Of a stretch of 64,000 nucleotides of DNA, positions 33,590 through 40,757 are shown one piece after another. The DNA lies in the NCBI GenBank assembly GCA_034432755.1, contig DAOUBQ010000050.1, forward strand, positions 1 to 64,000, written 5' to 3'. The notes beneath the pieces were generated by a model. It saw nothing but the letters and a program-made list of their open reading frames with translations, was not told the origin of the DNA and did no database searches. Position numbers and translations under genes: made by a program. The DNA is from UBA5195 sp034432755 (lineage in GTDB: Bacteria; Chloroflexota; Anaerolineae; Anaerolineales; Villigracilaceae). Each line of letters starts with the position of its first letter. Position 1 is the stretch's first letter.

Positions 33590-36106
33590 TCACGAAATGC
33601 GTTTTCCTCGTAATCGCAGGGAGTTCGATACGACAAAAACCGAGCTGAAAGCCATCGCGCCGGCCGCCAGCATGGGGTTGAGCAGCCCCAGAAAAGCCGC
33701 CGGGATGAGCAGGACGTTGTAGAAAAAAGCCCAGAACAGGTTTTGCTTAATCGTGCCAAGCGTCGCACGCGAGAGCAAGATGGCGCGCGCCACGCCGCGC
33801 AGGTCGCCGCTCATCAATGTGACGGAGGCAGCGGCCATCGCCACATCCGTCCCCGTGCCAATCGCCAGGCCAACATCCGCCTGCGCCAGGGCTGGGGCAT
33901 CGTTCACGCCATCGCCAACCATTGCGACAACCATTGGTGACTGGCGATTGGCGATTGGCGATTGCAGGCGTTTAACTTCCGCCGCTTTGCCCTCCGGCAA
34001 GATTTCGGCGATAACTTCCTCAATCCCCGCCTGCCTGGCAATCGCTTCGGCGGTTTTCTGATTGTCGCCCGTGAGCATCACCACGCGCAGCCCCATGCGG
34101 CGCAGTTGGGCAATCGCCTCCACCGAGCCGTCTTTGATGGTATCGGCAACGGCAATTACGCCCGCGGCCTGACCATCCACCGCCACCAGCATGGCCGTTT
34201 TAGCCTCGGCCTGTAAACGGGAGACTTCTTTTTCGAGGCCGTTGAGCAGATAGCCGCGTTTTTCCATCATTCGCAGGCTACCGACTGCCACCCGGCGGCC
34301 TTCCACTTCGGCCTCAACGCCCTGCCCGGCCTCAGCCTGAAACCCGGCCGGTTCAACGAGAACCAGCCCCCGCGTGGTGGCCTCGGCCCAAATGGCCTCG
34401 CCGAGCGGGTGTTCGGAGCCTTTTTCCACCGAGGCAGCTAAAGCCAGTAACCCGTGTTCAGTCATCAGTGAATCAGCGCCAATCAATGATAACTGATGAT
34501 TGGTGACGATGTCTGTCACTGCTGGCTGCCCCTTCGTCACCGTTCCGGTTTTATCCAGCACGACCACCGAGACCTTCCCGGCCCGCTCTAGCGCTTCACT
34601 GTTGCGGAACAGTATCCCCATCTCAGCACCTTTGCCCGTTCCAACCATAATCGCAGTCGGGGTCGCCAAGCCCAGCGCGCACGGACAGGCTATCACCAAT
34701 ACGGCCACCATGTGAATCAGAGCGCGGGTGAAGGGGTTTGTATCTGCATTGACGGGCAATGGCGGCCCAAAGAAATACCAGCCGACGAAAGCGAGGAAAG
34801 CAATTGCAATGACCACCGGAACGAAAATGCTCGAAACCTGGTCGGCCAGTTTTTGGATGGGCGCTTTGCTGCCCTGGGCTTCCTCCACCAGCCGGATAAT
34901 CTGCGCCAGGGCGGTTTCACGGCCAACTTTGGTGGCCTCGAACTTGAGCAGCCCTTGTTTGTTGATGGTTGCGCCAATCAGCGGGTCGCCGGGTTTCTTC
35001 TCCACTGGCAGCGACTCGCCGGTGAGCATGGATTCATCCACTGTGGAGCGGCCCTCGATGACCACCCCATCCACGGGGATTTTCTCACCCGGGCGCACCA
35101 GAACCACATCCCCAACCCGCACATCGTCCACCGCTATCTCGGCCTCAACACCCTCTCGCACGACGCGGGCGGTTTTGGCGCGCAGCCCCATCAGTTTTTT
35201 GATGGCTTCACTGGTGCGGCCTTTGGCGCGCGCCTCGAGGAACTTGCCCAGTTTGATGAGCGTAATGATGACAGCGGCGGTCTCAAAATAAACATGTCCA
35301 TCCAACCAGCCAAAGGTGATTGGCAGCGAGTAGAGATACGCCGCCGAGGAACCCATCGCAATCAGCACGTCCATATTGGCCGAGCCGTTGCGCAGGGCTT
35401 TATACGCGCCAACGTAATACTGCCAGCCAACGTAAAACTGCACCGGGGTTGCCAGGGCCAGCATGAGCCAATTGAACCACCATGCGCCGGGGTACATGCC
35501 CATCATCCGGTACATCTTCTGGTAATCGGGCGCATAGAAAAAAGCCGGAAGCAGGCCAAAATCTTTGCCCATCGAGAGCAGGAACAGTGGGATGGTGAAA
35601 AGCAGGCCAATCAGGAGCAAACGCCGCTGGGTTGCGATTTCTCGCTCACGGGCCATGGCCTCAGCGTCTTCTGCCTGGCCGCCCAATTCAAGCGACTCAA
35701 ACCCGGCCGCGCTCACCGCCCGGCGGATTTCCGCCTGACTGACGATGGTGGGAATATAACGGACGCGCGCCTTCTCGCTGGCATAGGTCACGCTGGCTTC
35801 TAAAACACCTTCCAGCCTGGTGAGAGCCTTTTGCAGCCGCCGAGCGTCATTATCATCGGCAAGGCGCTTGATGACCAGTTCGGCCTCGCCTGTCGCAACT
35901 CCGTACCCGGCGCGTTCCACCCGTCCAATTAAGTCTGAAAGCGCCAGTTTGGCCGAATCAAATTCCACCATAGCGCGTTCAGAGGAGAGATTCACGACAG
36001 CGGTGGAAACGCCGTCCAGTTTTTTCAAATTCCGTTCAACCGCCGCCACGCAATTGGCGCAGGTCATGCCGGTAATGGGTAAAGTTAATTGCCTGGTATC
36101 AGACAT
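33590..36106 (-). CDS. copA: Copper-translocating P-type ATPase CopA
   Basis: This 838-residue P1B-type ATPase exports Cu(I). Residues 8-70 form a metal-binding domain with GMTCANC (Cys16, Cys19). A second such domain (about 75-140) has lost its CxxC. Six or more helices follow, with the CPC motif (IACPCALGLATPT) near 474, the phosphorylated Asp in DKTGT near 517, GSEHPLGEAI and MVGDGVNDAPALAQADVG. Two in-frame inserts made of micro-repeat DNA are present: around 533-550 (NHQLSLIGADSLM) and 713-723 (SPIANRQSP). The ATG at 36106 has a GGAG site. Confidence 0.96.
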   Translation of the reverse strand: MSDTRQLTLPITGMTCANCVAAVERNLKKLDGVSTAVVNLSSERAMVEFDSAKLALSDLIGRVERAGYGVATGEAELVIKRLADDNDARRLQKALTRLEGVLEASVTYASEKARVRYIPTIVSQAEIRRAVSAAGFESLELGGQAEDAEAMAREREIATQRRLLLIGLLFTIPLFLLSMGKDFGLLPAFFYAPDYQKMYRMMGMYPGAWWFNWLMLALATPVQFYVGWQYYVGAYKALRNGSANMDVLIAMGSSAAYLYSLPITFGWLDGHVYFETAAVIITLIKLGKFLEARAKGRTSEAIKKLMGLRAKTARVVREGVEAEIAVDDVRVGDVVLVRPGEKIPVDGVVIEGRSTVDESMLTGESLPVEKKPGDPLIGATINKQGLLKFEATKVGRETALAQIIRLVEEAQGSKAPIQKLADQVSSIFVPVVIAIAFLAFVGWYFFGPPLPVNADTNPFTRALIHMVAVLVIACPCALGLATPTAIMVGTGKGAEMGILFRNSEALERAGKVSVVVLDKTGTVTKGQPAVTDIVTNHQLSLIGADSLMTEHGLLALAASVEKGSEHPLGEAIWAEATTRGLVLVEPAGFQAEAGQGVEAEVEGRRVAVGSLRMMEKRGYLLNGLEKEVSRLQAEAKTAMLVAVDGQAAGVIAVADTIKDGSVEAIAQLRRMGLRVVMLTGDNQKTAEAIARQAGIEEVIAEILPEGKAAEVKRLQSPIANRQSPMVVAMVGDGVNDAPALAQADVGLAIGTGTDVAMAAASVTLMSGDLRGVARAILLSRATLGTIKQNLFWAFFYNVLLIPAAFLGLLNPMLAAGAMAFSSVFVVSNSLRLRGKRIS
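33936..33967. repeat. GATTGGC heptamer micro-repeat inside copA
   Basis: Three copies of GATTGGC run in tandem. On the coding strand they encode SPIANRQSP just before the conserved MVVAMVGDG hinge segment, where relatives usually have a shorter loop. Confidence 0.7.
34457..34508. repeat. CAGT/CAATCA micro-repeat inside copA
   Basis: CAGTCATCAGTGAATCAG and CAATCAATGATAACTGATG encode TNHQLSLIGADSLMTEH, in the nucleotide-binding domain between the DKTGT segment and GSEHPL. Confidence 0.65.
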
Positions 36107-36254
36107 AGACACTCCAGTAAACTTAAATAGTGATAGTCAAAGCCCAGTCAATTTGCTCACTCTGTCACTTTTTCTTTACACCCTGGCGTAAAGCAACCTG
36201 TGCCAGAGCAACCCTGGCACAGAATCCACAAACTTTTGACGTTCGGCACTTAAC

Positions 36255-36473
36255 CTACGAAAGCGCCAACCCCACCACCGGGTAATTAATTTCAGCCAGC
36301 AGGGTCTTGATTTTGTCTTCGTCGGCAGGAGATTCAAAAGTGACCGCCACACTCTTAGTCTCGGCGCTGGCGCGCACCTCTTTCACCCCCTCCAATTCAG
36401 TCAGTTCGGTCTGGATGGTGTGAACGCAATGTCCGCAAGAAATATTGGGAACAGAATACTTGACAGTCTTCAT
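36255..36473 (-). CDS. copZ: CopZ-like copper chaperone
   Basis: This 72-residue heavy-metal-associated domain protein has the Cu-binding motif NISCGHCVHTI (Cys13, Cys16). It should carry Cu(I) in the cytoplasm to CopA. It lies between csoR and copA on the same strand; 148 bases separate it from copA. The ATG at 36473 follows an AAGGAG site. Confidence 0.92.
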   Translation of the reverse strand: MKTVKYSVPNISCGHCVHTIQTELTELEGVKEVRASAETKSVAVTFESPADEDKIKTLLAEINYPVVGLALS

Positions 36474-36489
36474 GAAAAACTCCTTTTTA

Positions 36490-36575
36490 TTTTGTAATTG
36501 TCTGATTTTTTGATTGGTGGATTTGGCGACTTGGCGGGTGAAAATCACACAATCACCCATTCTCGAAATCACCCA
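36490..36575. repeat. Low-complexity micro-repeat between csoR and copZ
   Basis: The gap contains TGATTTTTTGATTGGTGG, GATTTGGCGACTTGGCGGG and AATCACACAATCACCC. The last is shared with the linker repeat at 37559-37632 in the neighbouring gene. No separate gene is seen. Confidence 0.55.
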
Positions 36576-36579
36576 ATTG

Positions 36580-36849
36580 CTACACTTTGTTCGCCATCTC
36601 GAACACCTCGCTGATTTCTTTCAGCACGCGCTCGCGCTCTTTGGGGTCTTCGCCCTGAATGGCAGTGATGACGCATGAGCGCAGATGGTCTTCAAGGATT
36701 TGGGAACTGACCTTGTTGAGCGCAGCCTCCACGGCCTGAATCTGACGAATCAGGTCAATGCAATATGCGCCTTCTTCGGCCATGCGGACAATCGCGCGCA
36801 CATGGCCTTCGATGGTTTTCAGCCGTCTAATGTTGGATTCGCTTGCCAT
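36580..36849 (-). CDS. csoR: Copper-sensing repressor CsoR
   Basis: This 89-residue four-helix regulator has the Cu(I) ligand set of CsoR: Cys30 (GAYCIDLI), His55 and Cys59 (DHLRSCV). Copper binding should release it from DNA and turn on copZ and copA. A GGAAGGAG site fits the second of two adjacent ATGs (36849). Upstream lie a consensus promoter and a C/G-tract dyad typical of CsoR operators. The Cys-His-Cys pattern separates it from nickel-sensing RcnR and from FrmR. Confidence 0.92.
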   Translation of the reverse strand: MASESNIRRLKTIEGHVRAIVRMAEEGAYCIDLIRQIQAVEAALNKVSSQILEDHLRSCVITAIQGEDPKERERVLKEISEVFEMANKV

Positions 36850-36860
36850 CATCGCTCCTT

Positions 36861-36887
36861 CCCCACCCCCCTGGGGGGGGGATGGGG
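36861..36887. promoter_or_regulatory. csoR: Candidate CsoR operator
   Basis: CCCCACCCCC, CT, then GGGGGGGGGATGGGG forms a C-tract/G-tract pseudo-dyad between the -10 box and the csoR ATG. Known CsoR operators have this type of symmetry. That CsoR binds here is inference. Confidence 0.5.
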
Positions 36888-36894
36888 CGGTTCG

Positions 36895-36923
36895 ATAATA
36901 ACAAGTATGAACATGCTTGTCAA
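36895..36923 (-). promoter_or_regulatory. Promoter of csoR-copZ-copA
   Basis: A perfect TTGACA (36918-36923), a 17-base spacer and TATTAT (36895-36900) lie on the minus strand immediately after the stop codon of the lipoyl/NeuD gene. Confidence 0.75.
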
Positions 36924-36929
36924 GAAGAA

Positions 36930-38042
36930 TTACCCCGCCCACACCTTGCCCGCCGGCACAATTTGCCGCGGAGCAACATCAGCCAACAGAACCGCGCCAT
37001 TGCCCACCCGCGCGCCCTCGCCAATTTTCAGGCCGATAATCGTCGTCACGCCCATTCCCACCAGCGCGCGCTCGCCCACCTGCACATGACCAGCCAGCAG
37101 GCAGCCCGGTGCAAGGTGGGCGTAGCGACCAATTTCGCAATCATGCGAGACAATCGCCCCGCTATTCACCATGCACCTTTCATGCAAAACAGCCGCAGAG
37201 CCAACATACGCATTCGCAAAGACCTGAACACCATCTTCAAGACGCGCCGAAGGCTCTACCGTGGCGCGTGGATGGCGCAAAATGGGAAAGGCAAAACCAT
37301 AATCGGCCAGCAGCTCGAACAATTTGACGCGAATCTCGATGTTGATAATCCCCCCCACGCCATTGGCGGCCAGCAACACGCCGCGCTCCAGCAAGCCCGG
37401 CAGCGCAGCGCGCGTCCCCAGCACCGGCACGCCCAACACCGAAGTACCCGTCAGAGCCGGGTTGTCATCCACAATCCCTGCCACGCCAAACGCCCCAATC
37501 GCCTGAATCATTTCCAGCACGGCCTTGGCATGTCCACCCGCACCATAGAGCAGGATTTGGGCATTTGGTGATTTGGTGCTTGCAAGATTGTGTGATTGCG
37601 TGAGCGATGGATTTTGTGACTGTGTGATTTGTCGAATGAATGATTCGGTAATCAGGCGGCCTGTGGGCAAGGAAGACAGGTCGAGGCCGAGCGACTCTGC
37701 CAGGGCGCGGGCCTGTTTCGTCATCCGCAAATCCGACTGATGACTTTTCACTGACGCCTGATTACTGGATGCTGGTAACTGATGACTACTGACTGATTCG
37801 TCCGCTGTCTCGGTGATATACGCCAGCACCGCGCCCACCGACAGTGTATCCCCCTCGCTGGCAATCAGGCGCGCGAAACCGCTCTCCGGCGATTCGACAT
37901 CGCTGGCGGCCTTGGTCGTCTCAATAGTAAAGAGCAGGTCGCCCTTCTGAACAGGTTGTCCATCTTTGACATGGATTTGCACCAGCCGGGCTTCGGGTTC
38001 GTTGGCATTCAAAAGCGGCACAAGAACGGGAGTCTGTGGCAT
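36930..38042 (-). CDS. Lipoyl domain, E3-binding-like domain and NeuD-type sugar acyltransferase fusion
   Basis: This 370-residue fusion has three parts. Residues 1-80 form a biotinyl/lipoyl carrier domain with the candidate modified Lys44 (IETTKAASDVESP). Residues about 105-137 resemble the peripheral subunit-binding domain of E2 enzymes (TKQARALAESLGLDLSSLPTG). Residues 162-370 are a NeuD-type acetyltransferase: a nucleotide-fold start (LLYGAGGHAKAVLEM), then left-handed beta-helix hexapeptides. The two linkers (81-102 and 137-161) are written by micro-repeat DNA. An acyl-carrier arm feeding a sugar acetyltransferase is a plausible idea but unproven. It stands alone upstream of csoR. Confidence 0.85.
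   Translation of the reverse strand: MPQTPVLVPLLNANEPEARLVQIHVKDGQPVQKGDLLFTIETTKAASDVESPESGFARLIASEGDTLSVGAVLAYITETADESVSSHQLPASSNQASVKSHQSDLRMTKQARALAESLGLDLSSLPTGRLITESFIRQITQSQNPSLTQSHNLASTKSPNAQILLYGAGGHAKAVLEMIQAIGAFGVAGIVDDNPALTGTSVLGVPVLGTRAALPGLLERGVLLAANGVGGIINIEIRVKLFELLADYGFAFPILRHPRATVEPSARLEDGVQVFANAYVGSAAVLHERCMVNSGAIVSHDCEIGRYAHLAPGCLLAGHVQVGERALVGMGVTTIIGLKIGEGARVGNGAVLLADVAPRQIVPAGKVWAG
37559..37632. repeat. Micro-repeat forming the second linker of the lipoyl/NeuD gene
   Basis: Variants of AATCACACA and GATTTGGTG fill this stretch. On the coding strand it gives a Gln/Ser/Asn-rich linker (TQSQNPSLTQSHNLASTKSPN). Confidence 0.65.
37738..37800. repeat. CAGT micro-repeat forming the first linker of the lipoyl/NeuD gene
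   Basis: The stretch contains CCTGATTACTGGATGCTGG and AACTGATGACTACTGACTG, close to the repeats before dnaG and the site-2 protease gene. On the coding strand it gives SSHQLPASSNQASVKSHQS. Confidence 0.7.
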
Positions 38043-38071
38043 ATTTTTCCTAATTCCTTAACGTAAACGGC

Positions 38072-38101
38072 TTGCAATTTTGTATAGTTTAACCCTATAA
38101 T
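38072..38101 (+). promoter_or_regulatory. Promoter of the DUF4013 gene
   Basis: TTGCAA (38072-38077) and TATAAT (38096-38101) are 18 bases apart, 35 bases before the ATG. Confidence 0.65.
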
Positions 38102-38135
38102 GGAACATCAACAATAATTCTTGGAGGAGAATGAT

Positions 38136-38822
38136 ATGGAATTCGGTCGCGCTTTTACATACATTACACAAGACCCCGACTGGCTCAAAAAAGTCGGCAT
38201 TGCCGCCGGTTTAATGCTCATCCCTATTTTGGGCTGGATTGTCGTCGGCGGCTGGGGGCTAGAAATCACCCGCCGGGTGATTCAGGATGACCCAACGCCC
38301 CTGCCCGATTGGTCTGATTTTGGCAACTTTGCCATGCTGGGACTGAAAGGGTTTGTTGTTGGACTGGTGTTCAACCTGCCTGGCGGCTTGGTCAACACCT
38401 GCCAAAGCACAATCACCGCGCTGACCAACAACCCCGATATTCTTCGCGAGTTAGGAAGCGACGCCTCCACCGCGCTGATTTCGGCGGGCGGCATTGTGGC
38501 CCTGTGTTGCGGCTGCTTAGGCCTGATACTCAGCCTGGCGGCCACATTCATCAGCCCGGCAGCGCTCGGCAACATGATGGCAAACAATGGACAGCTCGGC
38601 GCGGCCTTCCGCTTTGGTGAAATCTTCGGCATGGTGCGCAGCGCCATTGGCCCCTATCTCATGGTTCTGCTCGGAACCCTGGTCGTCGCATTCATCGTGC
38701 CATTTGGGTTAATCATCTGCGTTATCGGCATTGCCGCCACGGCAGCCTGGGGCAGCACGGTTCTCTATCACCTCTACGGGCAGGCCTACAAAGCCGCCAA
38801 AAGCAACACAGTCGCCCTCTAA
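38136..38822 (+). CDS. DUF4013 family membrane protein
   Basis: This 228-residue integral membrane protein starts with the DUF4013 signature MEFGRAFTYITQDPDWLKKVGI, followed by GWIVVGGWGLEITRRVIQDDPTPLPDW and four to five helices. Members are common in archaea and Chloroflexota; their function is unknown. The ATG at 38136 has a GGAGGAG site at ideal spacing. It has its own promoter and terminator, so it is a single-gene unit. Confidence 0.85.
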   Translation: MEFGRAFTYITQDPDWLKKVGIAAGLMLIPILGWIVVGGWGLEITRRVIQDDPTPLPDWSDFGNFAMLGLKGFVVGLVFNLPGGLVNTCQSTITALTNNPDILRELGSDASTALISAGGIVALCCGCLGLILSLAATFISPAALGNMMANNGQLGAAFRFGEIFGMVRSAIGPYLMVLLGTLVVAFIVPFGLIICVIGIAATAAWGSTVLYHLYGQAYKAAKSNTVAL

Positions 38823-38837
38823 TCCATGGCTGGCCCT

Positions 38838-38870
38838 GGCCCCAAAGGTTGAACCTTTGGGGCCTTTTCT
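38838..38870 (+). terminator. Terminator after DUF4013 gene
   Basis: A 13-bp perfect stem (GGCCCCAAAGGTT with AACCTTTGGGGCC, one-base loop) is followed by TTTTCTTT. Confidence 0.85.
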
Positions 38871-38888
38871 TTCGCTCAATTGCAACGT

Positions 38889-39899
38889 ATGAAACTCACT
38901 GCATCTCCGCTCACCCTCAACCTGAAGACCACCTTTCGCGTGGCGCACGGCGCAAGCAACCAGCGGCACAACGTCCTGGTGCGCATGGAACATGACGGTT
39001 TGATTGGCTATGGCGAGGCCGCCGCTGTGCCGTATTACGGCGATACGCAGGAAAGCCTGATAGCCTACCTGGAGAGCCTGCCACCGCTTGGAGATAACCC
39101 CTACGCGTTAGAAGACCTGCTCAATGCCCTGCCAGAAGGCGCGCATGCCGCCCAGGCCGCCGTTGACATTGCCCTGCACGACCTGTGGGGCAAACTGCTC
39201 GGCCAGCCGCTCTATCGTCTGCTTGGGCTAACTCCCGCCCCGCTGCCGCAAACCTCCTTCACCATCAGCATCAACTCCCCCGAAGTGATGGCCCGCACGG
39301 CCCGTGAAAGCGGTTACCCAATCATCAAAGTCAAACTCGGACCAGATGACCCTGAAAGCGCCATTGCGGCGATTCGCTCCGCGACGAACGCCCGCCTGCG
39401 GGTTGATGCCAACGCCGGCTGGACGCCCCAGCAAGCCCTCGACCTGATTCCGCGCCTCGAAAAATACGACCTGGAATTCATCGAGCAGCCACTCCCGGCG
39501 AACGATGTCGAATCCTATCGCTGGCTGCACGCAGAGCTCAAACAAAAAGGCGTCAAGTTGCGAATTTTCGCCGATGAAAGCGTCAAAACGGCAGCAGATG
39601 TCGCCAAATATGCTGACGCAATAGATGGTGTAGTGGTCAAACTGATGAAAACCGGCGGAATCCGCGAAGCGCTGCGCGCCATCCACACCGCCCGCGCGCA
39701 TGAGATGGAAATCATGCTCTCGTGTATGGTTGAAAGCTCGGTCGGCGTGACCGCCGCAGCCCATCTCGCCCCCTTATGCGACTATCTCGATCTCGACGGG
39801 CCGCTGCTGGTCGCCGACGACCCGTTCATCGGCGTACAATATGATGGCGCAACCCTGACCCTACCCAATGGGCCGGGGTTGGGCATCACGCCGCGCTAA
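38889..39899 (+). CDS. L-Ala-D/L-Glu (dipeptide) epimerase, enolase superfamily
   Basis: This 336-residue protein has the muconate-lactonizing subgroup active site: KVKLG (KxK lysine pair), metal ligands in RVDANAGW, EFIEQPL and FADESV, and the second lysine in VVKLMKTGG. DLDGPLLVADDP near the end matches dipeptide epimerases that act on L-Ala-D-Glu from peptidoglycan. Neighbours do not confirm the substrate, so other dipeptides are possible. The ATG at 38889 is used; it follows the preceding terminator closely and no ribosome-binding site is evident. Confidence 0.88.
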   Translation: MKLTASPLTLNLKTTFRVAHGASNQRHNVLVRMEHDGLIGYGEAAAVPYYGDTQESLIAYLESLPPLGDNPYALEDLLNALPEGAHAAQAAVDIALHDLWGKLLGQPLYRLLGLTPAPLPQTSFTISINSPEVMARTARESGYPIIKVKLGPDDPESAIAAIRSATNARLRVDANAGWTPQQALDLIPRLEKYDLEFIEQPLPANDVESYRWLHAELKQKGVKLRIFADESVKTAADVAKYADAIDGVVVKLMKTGGIREALRAIHTARAHEMEIMLSCMVESSVGVTAAAHLAPLCDYLDLDGPLLVADDPFIGVQYDGATLTLPNGPGLGITPR

Positions 39900-40026
39900 A
39901 AAACAAACACTCGTCTATTTGCGCGGCTCATCCTGAAATCATTTCCGGCCTGTTTGCTTTTGAAACCCACAGTCGGAACTTAAGGAAGCCATAAAATCCA
40001 TGTAGAGAATCATCCCCGGCATTGAG

Positions 40027-40032
40027 TATAAT
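40027..40032 (+). promoter_or_regulatory. -10 box before the zinc-ribbon gene, leaderless placement
   Basis: TATAAT ends eight bases before the ATG at 40041, with no ribosome-binding site. Confidence 0.45.
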
Positions 40033-40040
40033 TCTGCTTA

Positions 40041-40742
40041 ATGAGCATCGCCCTCAACCTATACCGCTTACAACAAATTGATACCCGCCTCGACCAGGTG
40101 ACATCCCGGCAGGCGGCCATCCAGTCCGCGCTGGAAAATGACGCCGCGCTGAAGGCTGCCCGCCTGCGCCAGGAAAGCGCCGAAGCGGCGCTCAAAGCGT
40201 CAGAGCAAGCCCTCAAACAAGCCGAGAACGAAGCCGCCAACCAGCGCATCAAACTCGAACAGGCTGAATCCAGCCTGTATAGCGGGCGCATCCAAAACCC
40301 CAAAGAACTCGCCGACTTACAAAACGATGTCGCCGCGCTCAAACGCCACCTCGCCACGCTGGAAGACCGCCAACTGGAGGCCATACTCGCACTGGAAGAT
40401 GCCCGCGCGGCGCTAGATTCGGCCAAAAAGGAATATCTCCTCACGCAAGGACAGGTTATCAGCCAAAACGCTTCGCTGAAAACCGAACAGGACTTCCTCC
40501 AAAAAGAAACAGAAACCCTCACCGCCCAACGCCTGGCTGTATTGCCGATGATAGACAGCCAATCGCTGGCCCGCTACGACACCCTGCGCCAACAGCGGCG
40601 CGGCCTGGCCGTCACCACCATCAGCGAGGATGCCTGTAACGCCTGCGGTGCAGCCCTCACACGCGGACACGCCCAATCAGTGCGGTTTTCGCAGCAAATC
40701 GTCCACTGCCCATCGTGCGGCAGGATTTTATTTGCCGGCTGA
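40041..40742 (+). CDS. Coiled-coil protein with C4 zinc ribbon
   Basis: This 233-residue protein is mostly a long coiled coil (about 5-190, Ala/Glu/Gln-rich) ending in a zinc ribbon with two Cys pairs (CNACGAAL and HCPSCGRIL). This build matches the widespread zf-RING_7/CT398-type family, whose role is uncertain (links to RNA polymerase, sigma-54 and flagellar factors have been reported in some species). The next gene follows after 15 bases, so both may share a transcript. Confidence 0.85.
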   Translation: MSIALNLYRLQQIDTRLDQVTSRQAAIQSALENDAALKAARLRQESAEAALKASEQALKQAENEAANQRIKLEQAESSLYSGRIQNPKELADLQNDVAALKRHLATLEDRQLEAILALEDARAALDSAKKEYLLTQGQVISQNASLKTEQDFLQKETETLTAQRLAVLPMIDSQSLARYDTLRQQRRGLAVTTISEDACNACGAALTRGHAQSVRFSQQIVHCPSCGRILFAG

Positions 40743-40757
40743 ACAGGAATTCAAATC

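Noticed and set aside
34712..35803. 363-residue frame antisense to copA
   Set aside because: The opposite strand encodes conserved ATPase motifs across the same region.
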